From Nautilus pompilius (taxonomy: Eukaryota > Mollusca > Cephalopoda > Nautilida > Nautilidae): 64,000 nt of DNA. How positions within the stretch are numbered: the first letter of the stretch is position 1; each line of letters opens with the position of its first letter. Both the position numbers and the translations under genes were made by a program. The DNA lies in the NCBI GenBank assembly GCA_018389105.1, contig JACATO010001069.1:248001-312000 (forward strand). The letters are read 5' to 3'. Under the pieces are notes generated by a model that was given only the letters and a program-made list of their open reading frames with translations, searched no databases and was not told the DNA's origin. Positions 62,105 to 64,000 of this stretch are shown in pieces.

Positions 62105-64000
62105 ACCAATATATTATCTATCAACATTACTCGAACCTGGGAACCTTGTATAGGACGCGATAGCCTCCTAACCTCGTGTATCCAGTATATATATTATCGA
62201 TGGACATTATTCGAACCTTGGTACCTTGAATAGGAGGCCATCACCTCCAAACCTCGTGTACCCAGTATACTATATTATCTATGAATAGTACTCGAACCTG
62301 GGAACCTTGTATAGGACGCTATAGCCTCCTAACTTCGTGTACCCAGTATACTATATTATCTATGAACATTACACGAACCTGGGAACCTTGAATAGGGCGC
62401 GATGGCCTCCTAACCTCGTGTACCCAGTATATATATTATCGATGAACATTATTCGAACCTTGGTACCTTGAATAGGAGGCCATCACCTCCTAACCTCGTG
62501 TACCCAGTATACTATATTATCTATGAATAGTACTCGAACCTGGGAACCTTGTATAGACGCTATAGCCTCCTAACTTCGTGTACCCAGTATACTATATTAT
62601 CTATGAACATTACACGAACCTGGGAACCTTGAATAGGGCGCGATGGCCTCCTAACCTCGTGTACCCAGTATATATATTATCGATGAACATTATTCGAACC
62701 TTGGTACCTTGAATAGGAGGCCATCACCTCCTAACCTCGTGTACCCAGTATACTATATTATCTATGAATAGTACTCGAACCTGGGAACCTTGTATAGGAC
62801 GCTATAGCCTCCTAACTTCGTGTACCCAGTATACTATATTATCTATGAACATTACACGAACCTGGGAACCTTGAATAGGGCGCGATGGCCTCCTAACCTC
62901 GTGTACCCAGTATATATATTATCGATGAACATTATTCGAACCTTGGTACCTTGAATAGGAGGCCATCACCTCCTAACCTCGTGTACCCAGTATACTATAT
63001 TATCTATGAATAGTACTCGAACCTGGAACCTTGTATAGGACGCTATAGCCTCCTAACTTCGTGTACCCAGTATACTATATTATCTATGAATATTACACGA
63101 ACCTGGGAACCTTGAATAGGGCGCGATGGCCTCCTAACCTCGTGTACCCAGTATATATATTATCGATGAACATTATTCGAACCTTGGTACCTTGAATAGG
63201 AGGCCATCACCTCCTAACCTCGTGTACCCAGTATACTATATTATCTATGAATAGTACTCGAACCTGGGAACCTTGTATAGGACGCTATAGCCTCCTAACT
63301 TCGTGTACCCAGTATACTATATTATCTATGAACATTACACGAACCTGGGAACCTTGAATAGGGCGCGATGGCCTCCTAACCTCGTGTACCCAGTATATAT
63401 ATATCGATGAACATTATTCGAACCTTGGTACCTTGAATAGGAGGCCATCACCTCCTAACCTCGTGTACCCAGTATACTATATTATCTATGAATAGTACTC
63501 GAACCTGGGAACCTTGTATAGGACGCGATAGCCTCCTAACTTCGTGTACCCAGTATACTATATTATCTATATGAACATTACACGAACCTGGGAACCTTAA
63601 ATAGGGCGCGATGGCCTCCTAACCTCGTGTAACCCAGTATATATATTATCGATGAACATTATTCGAACCTTGGTACCTTGAATAGGAGGCCATCACCTCC
63701 TAACCTCGTGTACCCAGTATACTATATTATCTATGAATAGTACTCGAACCTGGGAACCTTGTATAGGACGCTATAGCCTCCTAACTTCGTGTACCCAGTA
63801 TACTATATTATCTATGAACATTACACGAACCTGGGAACCTTGAATAGGGCGCGATGGCCTCCTAACCTCGTGTACCCAGTATATATATTATCGATGAACA
63901 TTATTCGAACCTTGGTACTTTGAATAGGAGGCCATCACCTCCTAACCTCGTGTACCCAGTATACTATATTATCTATGAATAGTACTCGAACCTGGGAACC
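62105..64000. repeat. Higher-order satellite, three 80-bp monomers per 242 bp, tRNA-like
   Basis: A tandem array running off the window end. Monomers are about 80-81 bp and come in three types in fixed order, told apart by the start of each. Type A is TCGAACCTTGGTACC with GGAGGCCATCACCTCC; type B is CTCGAACCTGGGAACC with GGACGCTATAGCC; type C is CACGAACCTGGGAACC with GGGCGCGATGGCC. The type A start recurs at 62211, 62453, 62694, 62936, 63177, 63418, 63663 and 63905, giving periods of 241-245. Copies of the same type are nearly identical, while types differ clearly from one another. On the minus strand each monomer reads GTACACGAGGTTAGGAGG (A-box-like) and then, at nearly tRNA spacing, CCAGGTTCGAGTA or AAGGTTCGAATA (B-box-like). 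Confidence 0.95.

Noticed and set aside
62105-64000. CRISPR-like array
   Set aside because: Monomers are contiguous and similar over their whole length, with no unique spacers, in a eukaryotic genome; it is a satellite.

Overview
This is eukaryotic nuclear DNA from an invertebrate, most likely a lophotrochozoan and probably a mollusc. The sequence is AT-rich, gene-poor and full of simple repeats, tRNA-derived SINE copies and decayed Tc1/mariner transposons. The only conserved host gene I can support is a calmodulin paralogue on the + strand. Its exons lie at 36632-36775, 57410-57652 and 61384-61412, split by introns of 20.6 kb and 3.7 kb. The substitutions (Ser30, Glu66, His70, Leu85, Lys126, Leu130, Met135) match what I recall of the molluscan 'neo-calmodulin' type rather than canonical calmodulin. 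The organism call rests on this and on the repeat content, not on a search. The first coding exon(s), for residues 1-10, were not found and probably lie upstream of the window.

Positions 1-36631 are intergenic DNA or 5' intron of the calmodulin gene. They hold four decayed Tc1-like copies (1797-2502, about 8875-9310, about 17150-17690, about 24590-24900 on the minus strand) and several copies of one SINE family (7497-7770, 15405-15625, 28500-28665, 32700-32800). They also hold a broken copy of an unclassified repeat-borne gene family (30200-30810), a 20-bp minisatellite bounded by an inverted repeat (33714-34415), and many microsatellites.

The large calmodulin intron is a transposon sink. 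A Tc1-family element with perfect TA flanks (39417-40684), a Tc1 amino-terminal fragment (40912-41199) and a mariner with both ends (41586-42877) lie next to one another. At 47077 to about 49670 is a second copy of the 39417-40684 family, on the opposite strand. A different Tc1 element (48120-49493) has jumped into it; its long inverted repeats and protein look like the Tc1 group of teleost fish and lampreys. Removing that insertion and one TA restores the host-element sequence seen in the sister copy. Further along are a hAT-type MITE (51743-52018), two more Tc1 relics (54260-54660, 55115-55640) and more SINE pieces.

After the last coding exon and 3' UTR (to about 61905), the window ends in a satellite array (62105 to beyond 64000). 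It has a clear higher-order structure: three monomer types of about 80 bp in fixed order, period 241-242 bp. On the minus strand each monomer has A-box-like and B-box-like blocks at near-tRNA spacing. I found no prokaryote-style operon, CRISPR array or intact new multigene system. The most notable items are the tRNA-like higher-order satellite, the nested Tc1 pair with its cross-phylum-looking inner element, and the inverted-repeat-bounded minisatellite.
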